The notes: generated by a model not told the origin, from the sequence alone. 33,569 bases of DNA from Nanobdellota archaeon (GCA_021834945.1 JAKBRA010000005.1:1-33569), one strand, 5' to 3'. Positions 8,659 to 16,223 are shown, counted from the stretch's first letter. Made by a program: numbers and translations.

Positions 8659-9225
8659 TTATTTTTTGCCGGGAGCCTGTCTTGTCAATGCAAAAACGGC
8701 TATTGTCATTGCCATCAAAGTAAGTATTGTAGTTAGAAACGATGGACTAGTCAATATTGACATAATATATGTTGAATTAAGATCTCCTGGGAAAGAAGAG
8801 GTTGAGATTGCAGTCGTATTGTTAGTAGTAGAATTTACGGCTCCTAAAACGCCAGGATAATAGCTTGAAACTGTTCCGAATGCTATCAATCCGAAGATAA
8901 ACATTACGAAAATTACTAATGCAGGAACCAGTGAACTTTTCTTTAAGTAATCAACTATTGAATTCTGGGGGACTAAAGCAGTGGAAAGTAGGAATATTAC
9001 AAGGAAAATAAAGAACATTATGGTTAAAACATATGGTAAAAATGTTATCAAAAAGCTTACAAAGAAAGAAGACATCAAAGTGATTAAACCGACTGCAACG
9101 GCTATAAGCGCTGGAATATCAGAACTTGAAAAGAACTTTGAACGAGCAAGCAATCCGTATACTAGAGCAAAGACTAAGACAAATACTGCTAAATCATACA
9201 AACCAAAAGCCGGTAAATTTATCAT
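8659..9225 (-). CDS. Five-helix membrane protein, tandem paralog 3
   Basis: A 188-residue integral membrane protein with about five hydrophobic helices (about 9-27, 38-60, 62-86, 98-120, 160-181). A Thr/Asn/Ser-rich loop (about 128-155) contains several N-x-T/S sequons, so it is probably external. The end is basic (RQAPGKK). The block LVFALVYGLLARSKFFSSSD in the first helix matches LVFAIVYGVLQRSEIFKGKS in the gene at 9864-10427, so these are related. It is last in a three-gene row and is preceded by a good GGAGG at 9231-9235. I do not recognise a named family. It converges tail to tail with thpR, one base apart. Confidence 0.7.
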   Translation of the reverse strand: MINLPAFGLYDLAVFVLVFALVYGLLARSKFFSSSDIPALIAVAVGLITLMSSFFVSFLITFLPYVLTIMFFIFLVIFLLSTALVPQNSIVDYLKKSSLVPALVIFVMFIFGLIAFGTVSSYYPGVLGAVNSTTNNTTAISTSSFPGDLNSTYIMSILTSPSFLTTILTLMAMTIAVFALTRQAPGKK

Positions 9226-9230
9226 TTTAT

Positions 9231-9235
9231 CCTCC
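9231..9235 (-). promoter_or_regulatory. Shine-Dalgarno site of the third membrane paralog
   Basis: Minus-strand GGAGG lies five bases before the ATG at 9225. Its first G is the last base of the TAG stop of the upstream gene. It indicates SD-led initiation inside an operon, in contrast to the apparently leaderless first genes. Confidence 0.6.
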
Positions 9236-9798
9236 TATGGGTTCTTGCTTGAACCGCTGCCGCCACCGAAAGTAAAGGCAATAACAAAAATTATTATTAT
9301 TCCTAAAATAAGATATGCAAGATTGGGTCCTATTAGTGAGGAACCAATGTTAGAAAGTTCGCTGCCAACTCCTGAACTGGAAGGTACAAGCGCATTTGAA
9401 AACACACCTCCACCTAAAAAGAGTATTCCTATCGCTACGACGAAAAGCCATTTTGCGTTATTTCCTGTTATGTCAAACTTAAGCAGGCTTGCGACTATAA
9501 GCATCGCCACTAGTATAAGGGCAGTAACTGCAAGAGTAGAGGACATGTAAATAAGTATCGGGCTTACCCATGCAACTGTTACAGCGAAATAGGATATTAT
9601 AAGTGCTACTAATCCCCTGGCCCCTTTGTTTTTATTGTCAGCAAAGTAGCTTACGTTCTTAAGAACTGTGCTTAGAATTGCAAGGATAAGAAGAAAAGCC
9701 AGCCAGAACTCTATTGGGTTTGTAACGTTTGGAGGAGTTATAAGACTCAGTGCCTTATCAATCTGCGAATACAAAGACCCTGCTGCCGCGATTACCAT
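9235..9798 (-). CDS. Five-helix membrane protein, tandem paralog 2
   Basis: A 187-residue membrane protein with about five hydrophobic helices (about 30-47, 62-80, 84-105, 115-134, 158-178). It ends in a Gly/Ser-rich tail GGGSGSSKNP. The layout matches its neighbours: a short N-terminal polar stretch, a first helix ending in a charged turn (NVSYFADNKNKGARG), then paired helices. It has the same length as the gene at 9864-10427. Sequence identity to the neighbours is low, so paralogy is inferred from length, topology and tandem position. It lies 9 bp upstream of the next paralog and 65 bp downstream of the previous one. No known family is recognised. Confidence 0.65.
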   Translation of the reverse strand: MVIAAAGSLYSQIDKALSLITPPNVTNPIEFWLAFLLILAILSTVLKNVSYFADNKNKGARGLVALIISYFAVTVAWVSPILIYMSSTLAVTALILVAMLIVASLLKFDITGNNAKWLFVVAIGILFLGGGVFSNALVPSSSGVGSELSNIGSSLIGPNLAYLILGIIIIFVIAFTFGGGSGSSKNP

Positions 9799-9863
9799 GA
9801 ATAATTATGGATACTTTTAGTATTTAAACTTTTCTTTAAATATATTCACTTATAAGTATTCAA

Positions 9864-10427
9864 TTATTTGAATAGAAAATACGCGCCTATTATTAGCGCA
9901 AGGAATACCACTATGTAAGGAGCGTACGTATACAGATCTTGAGATACAGATTTTGAGGAAAGGCCAACGAATCCTAAATTGGCAGTTATAAGAACCCATA
10001 TTATCAATCCTATTGAAATCAGAACGGCTACGATTACTACTATCTTCCTTCCCGACTTGCTCTTTAAAAGTTCAGAGCTGCTGCCATAAAGCATAGACCC
10101 TATAACTAGAAGCATGAATATGACTATTGCAACTATACCAACAATAGGGAGTATAAGGTAGGTTAGCTTAAGCGTATAATTTGTAGTGGCGAATATTATT
10201 CCAAGAACAAATGCGATTATTGCGTCTATGTCGCTTTTGCCCTTGAAGATCTCGCTTCTCTGTAGAACTCCGTAGACTATTGCAAAAACCAGAAGAAATG
10301 GAAAAAGAAATGACTCTACGCCTGAAAACAGCAACGAAACGCCAGGAGCAGGTGCAGTCAACGTCGTAGTGACGTTTGTCTTGTTCGACGTCGAATTGAA
10401 AGCTAACGCAACGATATTTTCTAACAT
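9864..10427 (-). CDS. Five-helix membrane protein, tandem paralog 1
   Basis: A 187-residue membrane protein and the first gene of the three-gene row. A Thr/Asn-rich N-terminus with N-x-T/S sequons is followed by about five helices (about 36-53, 66-84, 87-110, 127-148, 168-186). The turn LQRSEIFKGKSDIDAIIAF after the first helix aligns with LARSKFFSSSDIPALIAV in the gene at 8659-9225. The TATA at 10449-10458 is centred 26-27 nt before the ATG at 10427, which implies a leaderless mRNA. The function is unknown. Co-expressed small membrane paralogs could be subunits of one envelope complex; that is inference. Confidence 0.7.
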   Translation of the reverse strand: MLENIVALAFNSTSNKTNVTTTLTAPAPGVSLLFSGVESFLFPFLLVFAIVYGVLQRSEIFKGKSDIDAIIAFVLGIIFATTNYTLKLTYLILPIVGIVAIVIFMLLVIGSMLYGSSSELLKSKSGRKIVVIVAVLISIGLIIWVLITANLGFVGLSSKSVSQDLYTYAPYIVVFLALIIGAYFLFK

Positions 10428-10448
10428 ATTAATATTATGACTGGGAAG

Positions 10449-10458
10449 TATTTAAATA
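10449..10458. promoter_or_regulatory. Palindromic TATA shared by two divergent genes
   Basis: TATTTAAATA is a perfect 10-bp palindrome. Its centre is 26-27 nt from the ATG of the minus-strand gene (10427) and 24-25 nt from the ATG of the plus-strand gene (10478). No second TATA is evident in the 50-bp spacer, so one TBP site may drive both leaderless transcripts. Confidence 0.55.
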
Positions 10459-10477
10459 ATTGTACTTATACCGAAAT

Positions 10478-10753
10478 ATGAAAAAACGCAAACAATACAA
10501 GGTTGGAAGGAAAACCTTGCTCTCCCTGGCAGTTGTTGGCTCTGCTGTAGGCATTGCAATAATAATTATTGTTGCATTAAACTATTCAAGTTTTTACGGG
10601 AATGGCTTCTATTATGGAAACGTAAAAATAGGGGGAAGTGCGCTTTCTCATGAGATAGACAACGACATATACCTGATAGCAATAGCTTCTCTGTTAGTTA
10701 TTTCCAGCTTATTCCTTCTTTTCAGGGTCTTGAGAAACAAGCACAGTTATTAG
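10478..10753 (+). CDS. Small two-helix membrane protein
   Basis: A 91-residue protein. A very basic start (MKKRKQYKVGRKT) leads into a helix of about 22 residues (LLSLAVVGSAVGIAIIIIVAL). A polar Gly/Tyr-rich loop of about 35 residues follows, then a second helix (IYLIAIASLLVISSLFLLF) and a basic tail. The positive-inside rule puts both ends in the cytoplasm and the loop outside. I chose the ATG at 10478 over a TTG at 10460 because the shared TATA then sits at leaderless spacing. The last 45 bp overlap the end of the convergent E1-like gene. Family and function are not recognised. Confidence 0.6.
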   Translation: MKKRKQYKVGRKTLLSLAVVGSAVGIAIIIIVALNYSSFYGNGFYYGNVKIGGSALSHEIDNDIYLIAIASLLVISSLFLLFRVLRNKHSY

Positions 10754-11620
10754 CTTTCCAGCTTCCTCTCTTGTGTAGCCAGTAAACAGAAAATCGCCAT
10801 CCGAAGAAACAAGTATTGATCTATTATTCTCGTTGAAAATAAGATACTCTCCGTACAAACGGCCGCCGGAAAGCATGCTGCTTAATTCTTTTAAGTTCAG
10901 CTTCTTCCCATATGAAAATTTTATGCCTGATGAGCATACTTGCAAGAATCCGTCTTCAAACTTTTTCATTGTGTGTCTAACGCATACCTCGCATTCCATG
11001 TCCTTCTTAAGCATGCTGCTTAAAACCCTCTTGTTTGAAAGGTTAAATAGCACTATCCTGCCGCCCTCTATTTTATTTGAAGCAAATTCGATTATGTTTT
11101 CCTTCAAAAACGAAATAAACTCATTTTCAGGCGCTGAAACGATTGATTCACAGCCTTCTTTTACATGACCGATTGAATTCCTAAACAGGCAGTTGAAACA
11201 TGCGCTTCCCTTGTAAAAAAACAGCGATGCTTCCTTTTCATTCAATGATACAAAAACTGCTGCCTTCCCGTATTTTACGCAACCTGCGTTTATTATTTTC
11301 CTACTGTTAACATTGTCGGTAAAATCCGCTATCAAATCGTATTCTTTCATCGTTTCGAAGTCTTTTTCAGTGAAATACCTTTCATATCCTTTGTATTCTG
11401 TGCCGCTGTTCAAAGAATTGAGTTTGTTTACTGAAAAGGCCACCTTTGAAACAGGGGAGGAGAAGTCACAGCCCTGATAAAAAGGCTGTGTTATTAAATT
11501 ACTTTTTGATATTATATCTCCATCAAAAATTCCAACTTTTTTAAAGATTCCCTGGGAACTTTCAAGAAAAGCTGAACCTACTGCCCCCGCCCCTATAACA
11601 AGAATAGATTTGCTTTCCAT
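10709..11620 (-). CDS. ThiF/MoeB/HesA-type E1-like adenylyltransferase
   Basis: Enzymes of this family adenylate the C-terminal glycine of a ubiquitin-like protein for sulfur transfer or protein conjugation. Seen in 303 residues: the nucleotide loop GAGAVG (10-15), an acidic strand end FDGD (32-35), K59, the D102-containing DFTDNVNSRK, two zinc CxxC pairs (C141/C144 and C210/C213) and C157, placed like the catalytic cysteine of MoeB/ThiF. The usual SNLxRQ motif reads SNLITQ (40-45), so the conserved adenylation arginine is absent. The C-terminal ~80 residues form a short extra domain. No ubiquitin-like partner, MoaE or sulfurtransferase gene is in the window. The 3' end overlaps the convergent gene by 45 bp. 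Confidence 0.85.
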   Translation of the reverse strand: MESKSILVIGAGAVGSAFLESSQGIFKKVGIFDGDIISKSNLITQPFYQGCDFSSPVSKVAFSVNKLNSLNSGTEYKGYERYFTEKDFETMKEYDLIADFTDNVNSRKIINAGCVKYGKAAVFVSLNEKEASLFFYKGSACFNCLFRNSIGHVKEGCESIVSAPENEFISFLKENIIEFASNKIEGGRIVLFNLSNKRVLSSMLKKDMECEVCVRHTMKKFEDGFLQVCSSGIKFSYGKKLNLKELSSMLSGGRLYGEYLIFNENNRSILVSSDGDFLFTGYTREEAGKLITVLVSQDPEKKE

Positions 11621-11693
11621 TTTATTTAATCCACAATAGCCGAAAAATAAACTTATTTAAATACATAGTATCTCTTAATGAGATAAATAAATA

Positions 11694-11701
11694 TATTTAT
11701 A
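11694..11701 (+). promoter_or_regulatory. Probable promoter (TATA) of the rpo7-rps3ae operon
   Basis: TATTTATA is centred 28 nt before the ATG at 11726, which suggests leaderless initiation of the first gene of the nine-gene operon. Other AT-rich stretches nearby (11703-11712) make the exact box uncertain. Confidence 0.4.
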
Positions 11702-11725
11702 GGATATAAAATTTTATTAAAGTGT

Positions 11726-12259
11726 ATGTACGAAATTATAACGTTAAGGGATAAGGTAAGAGTTGAGCCGAGCAAGCTGGAAGAAGACAGGAAAGAAGCT
11801 ACTACGGAAATAATAAGAAAAAACTACATAGGAAAGATAATAGAGGACAAGGCTTTACTCATTGGATTAATAGGCATTGACAGCATAGAAGAGGGGATAA
11901 TAATACCAAATGACGCTTCAATATACTACGATACGATATTCAGGATGCTGGCTTACCTGCCTACTTTACACGAAACTGTTAAGGGGCAAGTTGTGGAAGT
12001 AAGCGAGATAGGGGCAATCGTAAACATAGGCCCGATAGACGGATTGGTCCATATTTCACAAACTATGGATGACTTTGTTGATTTCTCCAAAAACGCGCTT
12101 ACTGGCAGAAGGACAAAAATGACGATAAAAACAGGTGACACTGTAATAGCAAGCATAATAGCAGTGAGCACTAAAGGGATAATGAAAGTGGGATTAACAA
12201 TGCGTTCACCTGGCCTTGGAAAAATGGGCTCAAAGAAAAAGGAGGCTGCTAAGAAATAA
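11726..12259 (+). CDS. rpoE: RNA polymerase subunit Rpo7 (RpoE')
   Basis: Stalk subunit of archaeal RNA polymerase that pairs with Rpo4 and binds emerging RNA. The 177-residue protein has the N-terminal tip domain starting MYEIITLRDKVRVEPSKL, then an S1/OB RNA-binding domain from about residue 80 (GQVVEVSEIGAIVNIGPIDG, then LVHISQ). The C-terminus is Lys-rich. It is the first gene of a plus-strand operon. Rpo7 followed by Spt4 and the eS24/eS27 ribosomal proteins is a classic archaeal gene order, which supports the call. The spt4 gene begins 2 bp after its stop. Confidence 0.95.
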   Translation: MYEIITLRDKVRVEPSKLEEDRKEATTEIIRKNYIGKIIEDKALLIGLIGIDSIEEGIIIPNDASIYYDTIFRMLAYLPTLHETVKGQVVEVSEIGAIVNIGPIDGLVHISQTMDDFVDFSKNALTGRRTKMTIKTGDTVIASIIAVSTKGIMKVGLTMRSPGLGKMGSKKKEAAKK

Positions 12260-12261
12260 TC

Positions 12262-12447
12262 ATGGCATTAAAAGCATGCAGGGTCTGCAATTTTCTGACT
12301 GAAGAAAGAAAATGCCCTATGTGTGGTAGCGAGGACCTTTCACTTAAATGGAAAGGCGTTGTTATAATCTCTGACAGCGAAAAATCTGCTATAGCAAATG
12401 CAATGAACATTACAAAGAACGGCAAGTACGCCATTTCTGTTGAGTAA
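12262..12447 (+). CDS. spt4: Transcription elongation factor Spt4 (RpoE'')
   Basis: Small zinc protein that pairs with Spt5 and clamps RNA polymerase for processive elongation. At 61 residues it is normal length. The zinc site is CRVC (6-9) and CPMC (18-21). The second half, LKWKGVVIISDSEKSAIA followed by GKYAISV, is the Spt5-binding strand-helix region typical of archaeal Spt4. It is packed 2 bp after rpo7 and 2 bp before rps24e, so it is strictly operonic. Confidence 0.93.
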   Translation: MALKACRVCNFLTEERKCPMCGSEDLSLKWKGVVIISDSEKSAIANAMNITKNGKYAISVE

Positions 12448-12449
12448 AT

Positions 12450-12752
12450 ATGGAAGTTAAAATAAACTCTAAGATAGATGATAAGTACCTTGACAGGGAA
12501 ATAATAAACTTCACTGCAAAATTAAAGAACGGGGAGCCTGCAAAGATAGATGAAACTAGAAAAGCCTTGGAAGAAGAAGGAAAAAATGGTTTTCTTGTTA
12601 TTTACACTATAAAAAGCACATACGGAAAAAATGAAGCAAAGGGGATAGCACACGTTTACAAAAATGAGGAGATGGCAAAAAAGATACTGCCGAAATACAT
12701 ACTTGAAAAGAATGGTATAAAGAATGGAAAAGAAGAAGCAGAAAAAAAGTGA
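12450..12752 (+). CDS. rps24e: Ribosomal protein eS24
   Basis: Small-subunit ribosomal protein found in archaea and eukaryotes, 100 residues. Recognisable features are the start [16 protein letters not shown], the central strand [18 protein letters not shown] and [18 protein letters not shown], followed by a Lys/Glu-rich end. It is preceded by spt4 by 2 bp, and its last 29 bp overlap the start of rps27ae in another frame. Position and length both match the standard archaeal cluster. Confidence 0.93.
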   Translation: MEVKINSKIDDKYLDREIINFTAKLKNGEPAKIDETRKALEEEGKNGFLVIYTIKSTYGKNEAKGIAHVYKNEEMAKKILPKYILEKNGIKNGKEEAEKK

Positions 12753-12909
12753 AATCTGGAAAATGTACAAGATAGAAGGAGAGTCTATAACTAGAGTCAA
12801 CCGTACATGTCCTAAGTGCGGTGAGGGTACCTTCCTTGCTGAACACGATAATAGATACACGTGCGGAAGATGCGGTTACACTGAATTTAAAAGAAAGGAT
12901 AAAAATTAA
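12724..12909 (+). CDS. rps27ae: Ribosomal protein eS31/S27Ae
   Basis: Small zinc-ribbon ribosomal protein, 61 residues. The zinc site is CPKCGEG (30-33) and CGRC (48-51), spaced as in the archaeal family, with the conserved [10 protein letters not shown] segment before it. The chosen start at 12724 overlaps rps24e by 29 bp. A later ATG at 12763 would remove only the basic N-terminal tail, and I cannot exclude it. The basic extension ([13 protein letters not shown]) is typical of the family, which favours the longer form. Confidence 0.93.
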   Translation: MEKKKQKKSEIWKMYKIEGESITRVNRTCPKCGEGTFLAEHDNRYTCGRCGYTEFKRKDKN

Positions 12910-12934
12910 ATAAGCGCTGATCCTTATTCTATAA

Positions 12935-13897
12935 ATGTATACTCTGGGTATAGAAAGCACTGCGCACACGTTTGGTGTTGGCATTTCTGAAGATGAAAAG
13001 ATAATAGCAAATGAAAGAGACACTCTTAAGCCTGCCTCGGGAGGAATAATACCTAGGGAAGCGGCACAGCATCACTTCAAATTTGCCCCTGAGATACTTA
13101 AAAGAGCACTTGATAAAAGCGGGCTGAAATTAAGGGATATAGACTTATTCGCATTTTCCCAAGGCCCAGGAATAATACCCTCTCTTAAAGTGGGAGCGCA
13201 GCTTTCAACTTTTTTATCAAAGAAATACAATAAAAAACTGATAGGGGTAAACCACTGCATAGCCCATCTTGAAATAGCAAGGCTTTACACCAAATTAAAC
13301 GACCCGGTTATGCTGTACGTAAGTGGCGGCAACACGCAAATAATAACTTATTACAATGGCACATACATAGTATTCGGTGAAACGCAGGATATAGGAGTGG
13401 GAAACCTAATAGACAAAGTGGGGAGAAGATTAAATATACCGTTTCCTGCAGGCCCCAAGATAGAGGAACTAGCAAGGAAAAGCAGACACTACATCGAAAT
13501 GCCATACAGCATAAAAGGCATGGATGTGAGTTTTTCCGGAATAGAAACGTTTGTATCTAGATTGATAGGCAAGGAAAAGATTGAAGATATATCGTTCTCT
13601 CTGCAGGAAACTATCTTTTCAATGCTTATAGAAGCCAGCGAGAGAGCAATGTCATACTGCTTAAAAGACAGTTTAGTAATAACTGGAGGGGTTGCAGCAA
13701 ACAAAAGGCTAAATGAAATGGGATATAAGATGTGCAAGGACAGAAATGCTTCATTTAAGGCAATACCTATGGAATTTGCCGGTGACAACGGCGCAATGAT
13801 TGCTTACACAGGTTACCTTATGAGAGATTACGTGCAAAAAGACCTTGCAATAAAACCAAGATTTAGGACCGATACGGTGGAGATAAAATACAGGTAG
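12935..13897 (+). CDS. kae1: tRNA t6A37 threonylcarbamoyltransferase Kae1 (KEOPS)
   Basis: Catalytic subunit that transfers threonylcarbamoyl to A37 of ANN-decoding tRNAs; it works with Bud32, Cgi121 and Pcc1. The 320-residue protein shows the ASKHA fold. It starts LGIESTAHTFGVGI; iron-site histidines H107 and H111 lie in NHCIAHLE; VSGGNTQI, VVITGGVAANKRL-like LVITGGVAANKRL and FAGDNGAMIAY follow. Length and motifs are normal. In many archaea kae1 is fused to or next to bud32. Here bud32 is encoded two genes down, with a TGS-domain gene between them. Confidence 0.96.
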   Translation: MYTLGIESTAHTFGVGISEDEKIIANERDTLKPASGGIIPREAAQHHFKFAPEILKRALDKSGLKLRDIDLFAFSQGPGIIPSLKVGAQLSTFLSKKYNKKLIGVNHCIAHLEIARLYTKLNDPVMLYVSGGNTQIITYYNGTYIVFGETQDIGVGNLIDKVGRRLNIPFPAGPKIEELARKSRHYIEMPYSIKGMDVSFSGIETFVSRLIGKEKIEDISFSLQETIFSMLIEASERAMSYCLKDSLVITGGVAANKRLNEMGYKMCKDRNASFKAIPMEFAGDNGAMIAYTGYLMRDYVQKDLAIKPRFRTDTVEIKYR

Positions 13898-13899
13898 AT

Positions 13900-14595
13900 A
13901 TGCCAATGAATGCACCACAGGAGTATTATGAACTAGAGGAAAGGTACAGCAAGGAAAAGGACCTTGAAGAGAAGGAAAGAATACTAAAAAGGATGATGGT
14001 TATTCTGCCAAAGCACAAGGGAACAGACAGAGAGTTCGGATCATTAAAAAGAAGGCTTTCCCTTCTAAAAAAGGAGGCAAGCAGAAAGCCGTTAATTCAC
14101 AAGGCAACCGCAATAAGAAAGAGATGGCCGAGAGTTTCTTTAGTGGGGTTCAGCGATGAAAACGTACTAAAGCTGTTTAATCTAACAAGAATAGACAACC
14201 TGCTTTACGGCATAGTAAAGATAAACAATGTGCAGGTTCAGATGCTGTCAATTAAAGACCCGGAAAAAAACAAGGATCTGCTAATACAAAGTGAAATAAT
14301 AATATCAAAGGAAAAAATAGACAGATACTGTAGCTTCCAAATAATAAGTGAAAAGATAGACGTGGAAAAAGCACTTAGAGACTTTGGAGTCATAGGGGTT
14401 TACACTGAAAACTCAAAGGATGCCGTTGCAATGCAAAGGGGTGAAACCGTCAAAGACTTGGTTAAAAAACTGCACCTTAAGACCGAAAAAAACGCTTATG
14501 CAGTAGTATTCGGCAAAAGCGCGAAATTTCAAGGACAGAGGGTTGCTCTTTCGCACATATTGGAGGACGAAGACAGAGTCTTCATAAAAACATGA
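13900..14595 (+). CDS. DRG/Rbg-like TGS protein with a decayed GTPase domain
   Basis: 231 residues against about 365 for an intact archaeal DRG (Rbg) GTPase. The ends match that family: the N-terminal helical part EYYELEERYSKEKDLEEKER with LPKHKGTDRE (9-44), and a C-terminal TGS domain, VAMQRGETVKDLVKKLHL to GQRVALSHILEDEDRVFI (about 176-229). The middle has collapsed. The Walker A position reads LVGFSDENVLKLFNL (81-95) with no GKS/T, and the switch II strand reads VQMLSIKDP (113-121) with no DxPG. No NKxD guanine motif is seen. It probably cannot bind GTP and may act as a ribosome or tRNA adaptor. It starts 2 bp after kae1 and overlaps bud32 as ATGA. The function is inferred; the decay is seen. 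Confidence 0.8.
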   Translation: MPMNAPQEYYELEERYSKEKDLEEKERILKRMMVILPKHKGTDREFGSLKRRLSLLKKEASRKPLIHKATAIRKRWPRVSLVGFSDENVLKLFNLTRIDNLLYGIVKINNVQVQMLSIKDPEKNKDLLIQSEIIISKEKIDRYCSFQIISEKIDVEKALRDFGVIGVYTENSKDAVAMQRGETVKDLVKKLHLKTEKNAYAVVFGKSAKFQGQRVALSHILEDEDRVFIKT

Positions 14596-15188
14596 AAACG
14601 CTTGCTGTTGGATCTGAAGCTGTTGTATATGAGGAAAAAGGCACAATAATAAAAAAAAGGATAAAAAAGAGATACAGGATAAAGGAGATAGATGAGAAAC
14701 TCAGAAAAAGCCGAAGCAAGGCAGAATTCAATATAATGCAGTTTCTATACAAAGGTGGATTAAACGTTCCAAAGCCTTTAAAATACAAAGAAGACAAGAA
14801 GGAGATCTGGATGGAAAAAATAGAAGGAATACGACTGGCAGAGAAATTTTCAGCCAACGATGCAAAGGAGGTAGGCATTGCAGTTGCAGAAATGCATAAC
14901 CTAGGTGTGATACATGGGGACCTTACTACCGCAAACATTATAAGAAGAGATAAAAAACTGTATATTATCGATTTCGGACTAAGTTATCATTCATCAAAAG
15001 ACGAGGATTTTGCAAGCGACATATTCCTGTTTAAAAATGCGCTGAAATCAAAGCACAACGAATTATACAAAGAAGCATACTCATATTTCCTACAGGGTTA
15101 TAAATCCAAAATTAGAAAAGAATTTAAAGGAATAGATACTCATCTTAAAGATATAGAAGAAAGGAGGAGATATAATGAAAGTTATTAA
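14592..15188 (+). CDS. bud32: KEOPS kinase/ATPase Bud32
   Basis: Small RIO-like atypical kinase, 198 residues, the ATPase partner of Kae1 in t6A synthesis. Motifs: GSEAVVYE glycine loop (7-14), the helix RSKAEFNIM (41-49), catalytic loop HGDLTTANI (H108, D110, N115) and DFG at 127-129. The end IDTHLKDIEERRRYNESY resembles the basic C-terminal tail with R-rich end used in Kae1 contact. It begins inside the stop of the TGS gene (ATGA) and overlaps rps15 by 14 bp. Its own GGAGG-containing 3' end supplies the ribosome binding site for rps15. Confidence 0.95.
   Translation: MKTLAVGSEAVVYEEKGTIIKKRIKKRYRIKEIDEKLRKSRSKAEFNIMQFLYKGGLNVPKPLKYKEDKKEIWMEKIEGIRLAEKFSANDAKEVGIAVAEMHNLGVIHGDLTTANIIRRDKKLYIIDFGLSYHSSKDEDFASDIFLFKNALKSKHNELYKEAYSYFLQGYKSKIRKEFKGIDTHLKDIEERRRYNESY
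15163..15167 (+). promoter_or_regulatory. Shine-Dalgarno site of rps15
   Basis: GGAGG lies inside the last codons of bud32, seven bases before the ATG at 15175. It supports that start for rps15 despite the 14-bp overlap. Confidence 0.6.
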
Positions 15189-15600
15189 TGTTAAGAACAG
15201 GTTCGTGCCTCACTGGCTTAATTACAAGCAGGAGGAAGTAGAACAGCTCATAATAAACAAATCACAGAAGGGCCTTACAAAATCAGAAATAGGCACTGTG
15301 TTGAAAGATCAGTATGGAATACCGTCTGTAAAGGACATTACAAAGAAAAGCATAAGCTCTATACTCAAAAGCAGAGGGATACAAGAGCAATTGCCAGAAG
15401 ACTTAATAGCTCTCTATAAAAAGGCAGTAAAGCTGCACATGCATGTTGATAAGATGAAGAAAGACAAACATTCCATAAGAAGCCTGGTTGTTCTTGAGAA
15501 CCGGATAAAAAAGCTCATTAAATACTATAAACAGACCAAAGTATTGCCTAAAGATTATGAATATTCACTTGAATCTGCAAGGTTGGTAGTAAAGATATGA
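15175..15600 (+). CDS. rps15: Ribosomal protein uS15 (S15P/S13e type)
   Basis: Small-subunit protein that binds the central domain of 16S rRNA. The 141-residue length includes the archaeal/eukaryotic N-terminal extension (PHWLNYKQEEVEQLIINKSQ, then KGLTKSEIG) before the universal S15 helices, with HMHVDKMKKDKHSIRSL and LENRIKKLIKYYKQ as the rRNA-binding core. A strong SD precedes it. The stop overlaps the start of rps3ae as ATGA. Confidence 0.94.
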   Translation: MKVINVKNRFVPHWLNYKQEEVEQLIINKSQKGLTKSEIGTVLKDQYGIPSVKDITKKSISSILKSRGIQEQLPEDLIALYKKAVKLHMHVDKMKKDKHSIRSLVVLENRIKKLIKYYKQTKVLPKDYEYSLESARLVVKI

Positions 15601-16133
15601 ATCAGCCCAATTCTTGGTACAAGGTAAAAGCTGTTGATTTTGACAACGCAGAGATAGGCAGCGTCTACGGAAATGAAGCTAATATACCAAAAAGAGTGTT
15701 ACTTGTAAATGCAAACAATCTGCCCGAGATAAAGACAAAGCCTGGCTTTAAACTTGGCTTTAGATTGATCTCTTCAACCGAAAACACGGCAAACGCGCAG
15801 CTTGAATCACTTGTGCTTTCAAGAGAACAAATCGGCAGGATGGTAAGGCATAATTCTTCAAAAATAGAAGTAGTGAGAAAGGTAAAAATAGACGAAAAGG
15901 AATATGCAATAAAGGCATTGATAATAATAAACAAGGCAGAGAACAAATACAAAAAATTTGTAAGAGCAGAAGCTAATGAATTCATAGACAATTTAGCCGA
16001 AAAGAAGAACTTAAAGGAATTAATTTTGGACGTTCTTGCTGGAAAGGTACAGAACCAACTTCATAAGAAATTAAGCAAGATATACCCCACAAGAGCAACT
16101 GAGATAAGGATGATAGAAAGTACGGGCAATTGA
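15597..16133 (+). CDS. rps3ae: Ribosomal protein eS1 (S3Ae)
   Basis: Archaeal/eukaryotic small-subunit protein, 178 residues, slightly shorter than the usual ~200. Recognisable parts are SWYKVKAVDFDNAEIG near the start, the LVLSREQIGRMVRHNSSKIE core (corresponding to the L-T-R-x-x-x-R-x-x-V-R-R region) and the end KKLSKIYPTRATEIRMIES. It is the last gene of the operon starting with rpo7 and begins within the rps15 stop codon. The 120 bp after it contain no gene I can support. Confidence 0.92.
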   Translation: MNQPNSWYKVKAVDFDNAEIGSVYGNEANIPKRVLLVNANNLPEIKTKPGFKLGFRLISSTENTANAQLESLVLSREQIGRMVRHNSSKIEVVRKVKIDEKEYAIKALIIINKAENKYKKFVRAEANEFIDNLAEKKNLKELILDVLAGKVQNQLHKKLSKIYPTRATEIRMIESTGN

Positions 16134-16223
16134 TTTCATTTTGCATTATAAAAGGCAGTAAGAAGTGATTTAATACTTGAACTAGAATACAAAAACATTC
16201 GAAGGTTATAGAAATTTACTAAG

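Noticed and set aside
8981..9550. 189-codon open frame antisense to two of the membrane paralogs
   Set aside because: Low-complexity Lys/Ile/Thr content from antisense of hydrophobic codons; it crosses the boundary of two real genes.
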